From Candidatus Auribacterota bacterium (lineage in GTDB: Bacteria; Auribacterota; Tritonobacteria; UBA1439), in the NCBI GenBank assembly GCA_026392035.1, contig JAPLCX010000029.1, forward strand, positions 1 through 35,185: a stretch of 35,185 nt of DNA, in the 5' to 3' direction. Under the pieces are notes generated by a model, which worked only from the letters and a program-made list of their open reading frames with translations, was not told where the DNA came from and did not search any database. This document shows positions 33,089 to 35,185 of the stretch, piece after piece (the stretch's first letter is position 1; the number at the start of each line of letters is the position of its first letter). Made by a program: the position numbers and the translations under genes.

Positions 33089-35185
33089 ATGAGAACATTG
33101 GTGTTACTCCCTTTAATAGGCATCCTCATTGCCCGGCCTTCCATTGCGGCAGACGGCAGTGGAACCTGCGCGGTTGACCCCGCGACGGCAACAGCAGGTG
33201 CTACCGGCCAGACTTTTACTTTCACTTATACAGCGAGTGAAGACTTGGATGATGGAGGAATCAAGATTACCATTCCTTCTGGATGGAGCGCTCCTCAAGG
33301 ATCTTCTGGAACTGCTGGCTACACCACTGTTTCCACTACTGGCACAATCGCCAGTGTTCTTGATACCTGCGATACTAGTTCAGGAAGCTGGACTGCTGAT
33401 TCAGGAGTTACTCTTTCCAATGATGGCACTACAAAATACGAAGGATCAGCCTCCTTAAACGCTAGCCAAGTTATCTCAATCACTGCTAAAAAAATATATT
33501 ATAACTTTTCTCCTGCTCAGGACTGGAGCGCTTACACAAAAGTGAGCTTTTGGATAAGAACCAGCGCTGCTCTAAGCCTCGCTGATGTCAAGTTCCAAGT
33601 TTCCGAAAGCGCCAGTTTGGGAGGCACCCTAGCAGAAGATATTAGTCTGCCGGCTATTTCGGCCAACACTTGGACCTTCGTTACTCTTGATTTAACCGGC
33701 ATTGGTACCAGCCGGGACGCGGTTTTAAGCTATGGTTTTTCCTTACCAGCAGTAGGTTTATTAACTAATTACTGGTTTGACAATATTCAGTTAGGGCCGG
33801 GGGACCTTGTTTTCAACGGGCAGGCAATTGAGGCAAAGCTGATCGAATTGTCAAATACTGGAACAATAACTGTGACATATGGGAAAGATGGCGGCGCGAG
33901 CGGAGTCACGGTACAACCTTACTCGGGTACTGCGACTTTCTCTACGACCCAAAGAACGGACTCCGGAGGAACATACACCCGGATAGGATCTTCCCCGCAG
34001 GTTACTGTCAGCGGCCCGCCATGGCCAATGTTTCGACACGATTTTGAGCATACCGGGAGAAGCGATTACAATGGTTCCGATACAGGAACGCTCTTTTGGA
34101 GCTATCAAACAGATTCCGGTATACACTCCGCGCCCTCCATAGGTTCAGATGGCAAGATATATGTCGGCTCCGATGACAGTCGTCTTTACAGTATCAATTC
34201 CGTTGGAGTTTTCTTCTGGAGTTATCAAAGCGGCTCCGCAATTTATTCTTCCCCTGCTATAGTCCAAAATAGGGCTATCTATTGCGGCTCTTATGATAAC
34301 AGTCTCTACAGTATCAAATCAGATGGCTCATTAGCCTGGAGCTATGAAACCCATGGCAAGGTTGAGTCCTCGCCCGCAATATATTTGGATGGGGCAATTT
34401 ATTTCGGCTCTTATGACTCGATATTGTATAGCGTTAAATCAGACGGCTCGTTATCCTGGAGCTATCAAACTGGAGATTACGTCTACTCTTCCCCTGCCAT
34501 GTCTCCGGGAGGCATCTATTTTGGCTCCAAAGATAACAGGATATACAGCGTTAACCTGAATGGTTCATTATCCTGGTCTTACGAAACCGGCGATTGGGTC
34601 TATTCCTCTACTTCGATAGGTTCTGAAGGGAAAATATATTTAGGTTCTCTCGATAACATCATTTACAGTATAGACTCCGATGGGAATAGCTCGTGGAGTT
34701 ATCAAACTGGAAACGACATATATTGCTCCCCCTCCATAGGGTCGGATGGACGGGTTTATGTGGGTTCCTACGACAACGTGATCTATGTTATCAGCTCCGA
34801 TGGGATTTTGTCGTGGAGCTATCAAACCGGAGATAATATAACATCGTCTCCAGCCATGGCCTCGGATGGGAAGGTGTACGTTGGCTCCTATGACAACAAT
34901 ATTTACAGCATCAGCTCCAATGGTAATAGCTCGTGGAGTTATCAAACTGGAAACGACATATATTGCTCCCCCTCCATAGGGTCGGATGGGGATGTGTACA
35001 TCGGTTCTTTGGATAACCGCATATATGTATTTGCGGACCATCCAACGGACACCCCGACTCATACGCCGACGGAGACACCTACTGAAACGCCGACAATAAC
35101 GCCTACGCCGACCGAAACACCCACAATCACACCCACGCCCACGGATACTCCCACGATAACTCCTACGCCAACAGACACCCCGACT
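33089..35185 (+). CDS. Exported eight-bladed PQQ-type propeller protein with Thr-Pro stalk (partial)
   Basis: 699 codons open to the window edge, so the 3' end is missing. A signal peptide (1 to about 23, LVLLPLIGILIARPSIAA) leads to a beta-rich region of about 290 residues. There an Ig-like unit (FTFTYTASEDLDDGGIKITIPSGWSAPQ) seems split by a jelly-roll-like insert (SWTADSGVTLSNDG, YTKVSFWIRTS, YWFDNIQLGPG). After WPMFRHDFEHTGRSDYNG come eight repeats of 39-40 residues with the core WSYQTG...SSPAIGSDGKIYVGS.DN.IYS, an eight-bladed beta-propeller. A Thr-Pro-rich stalk (from about 35041) then continues out of view. Probably a cell-surface or extracellular binding protein. It is AT-richer than the housekeeping genes. 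AAGGGA about 4 bases upstream supports the ATG. Confidence 0.85.
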   Translation, partial: MRTLVLLPLIGILIARPSIAADGSGTCAVDPATATAGATGQTFTFTYTASEDLDDGGIKITIPSGWSAPQGSSGTAGYTTVSTTGTIASVLDTCDTSSGSWTADSGVTLSNDGTTKYEGSASLNASQVISITAKKIYYNFSPAQDWSAYTKVSFWIRTSAALSLADVKFQVSESASLGGTLAEDISLPAISANTWTFVTLDLTGIGTSRDAVLSYGFSLPAVGLLTNYWFDNIQLGPGDLVFNGQAIEAKLIELSNTGTITVTYGKDGGASGVTVQPYSGTATFSTTQRTDSGGTYTRIGSSPQVTVSGPPWPMFRHDFEHTGRSDYNGSDTGTLFWSYQTDSGIHSAPSIGSDGKIYVGSDDSRLYSINSVGVFFWSYQSGSAIYSSPAIVQNRAIYCGSYDNSLYSIKSDGSLAWSYETHGKVESSPAIYLDGAIYFGSYDSILYSVKSDGSLSWSYQTGDYVYSSPAMSPGGIYFGSKDNRIYSVNLNGSLSWSYETGDWVYSSTSIGSEGKIYLGSLDNIIYSIDSDGNSSWSYQTGNDIYCSPSIGSDGRVYVGSYDNVIYVISSDGILSWSYQTGDNITSSPAMASDGKVYVGSYDNNIYSISSNGNSSWSYQTGNDIYCSPSIGSDGDVYIGSLDNRIYVFADHPTDTPTHTPTETPTETPTITPTPTETPTITPTPTDTPTITPTPTDTPT
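34685..34989 (+). repeat. Identical 65-base blade segments
   Basis: Bases 34685-34749 and 34925-34989 are identical and lie exactly 240 bases (two blades) apart, while the blade between them and the other five have diverged. This marks a recent two-blade duplication or gene conversion within the propeller. Confidence 0.9.

Overview
The window reads as the chromosome of an uncultivated, probably anaerobic, GC-rich bacterium. The evidence is dense same-strand housekeeping operons in bacterial order, G/C-ending codons, a complete ferredoxin-dependent 2-oxoacid oxidoreductase, and both GluRS and GlnRS. The repeat-laden intergenic style recalls candidate-phylum (PVC/Omnitrophota-like) genomes, but that placement is a guess from memory.

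Layout, with every recognised gene on the + strand. An AT-rich acetyltransferase (143-613) precedes the translation cluster infC-rpmI-rplT-pheS-pheT (979-6079). Next is a genome-maintenance, RNA-turnover and isoprenoid run (6129-16337): rarA, 5-formyl-THF cyclo-ligase, rny, a ymdB-type phosphodiesterase, xseA, xseB, dxs, tlyA and nadK. A four-subunit 2-oxoacid:ferredoxin oxidoreductase follows (16330-19219), then gltX-glnS as an overlapping pair, pgsA, der, plsY and gpsA (phospholipid synthesis plus ribosome assembly). An exported 1049-residue lectin-like/phosphodiesterase fusion overlaps an M50 membrane protease (26742-30562). tRNA-Pro(GGG) at 30811-30888 ends the conserved block. Beyond it lie a duplicated tRNA 3' end in a tRNA-like remnant, an IS256-family insertion sequence with a start-sequestering hairpin, and an AT-richer, exported eight-bladed PQQ-type propeller protein that runs off the window into a Thr-Pro-rich stalk.

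The most striking feature is not a gene. Most gaps longer than about 80 bp in the otherwise tightly packed housekeeping block hold an AT-rich or low-complexity inverted repeat belonging to one of several sequence families. Copies touch the flanking genes so closely that they supply stop codons and C-terminal residues to some and sit over the ribosome-binding region of others. Two copies form a 61/64 inverted pair around ymdB. I treat these as an uncharacterised set of palindromic intergenic elements and as the best candidate here for something undescribed.

Start codons were chosen by eye from Shine-Dalgarno spacing and family N-termini. Several annotated starts are shorter than the maximal open frames because those frames begin inside repeats.
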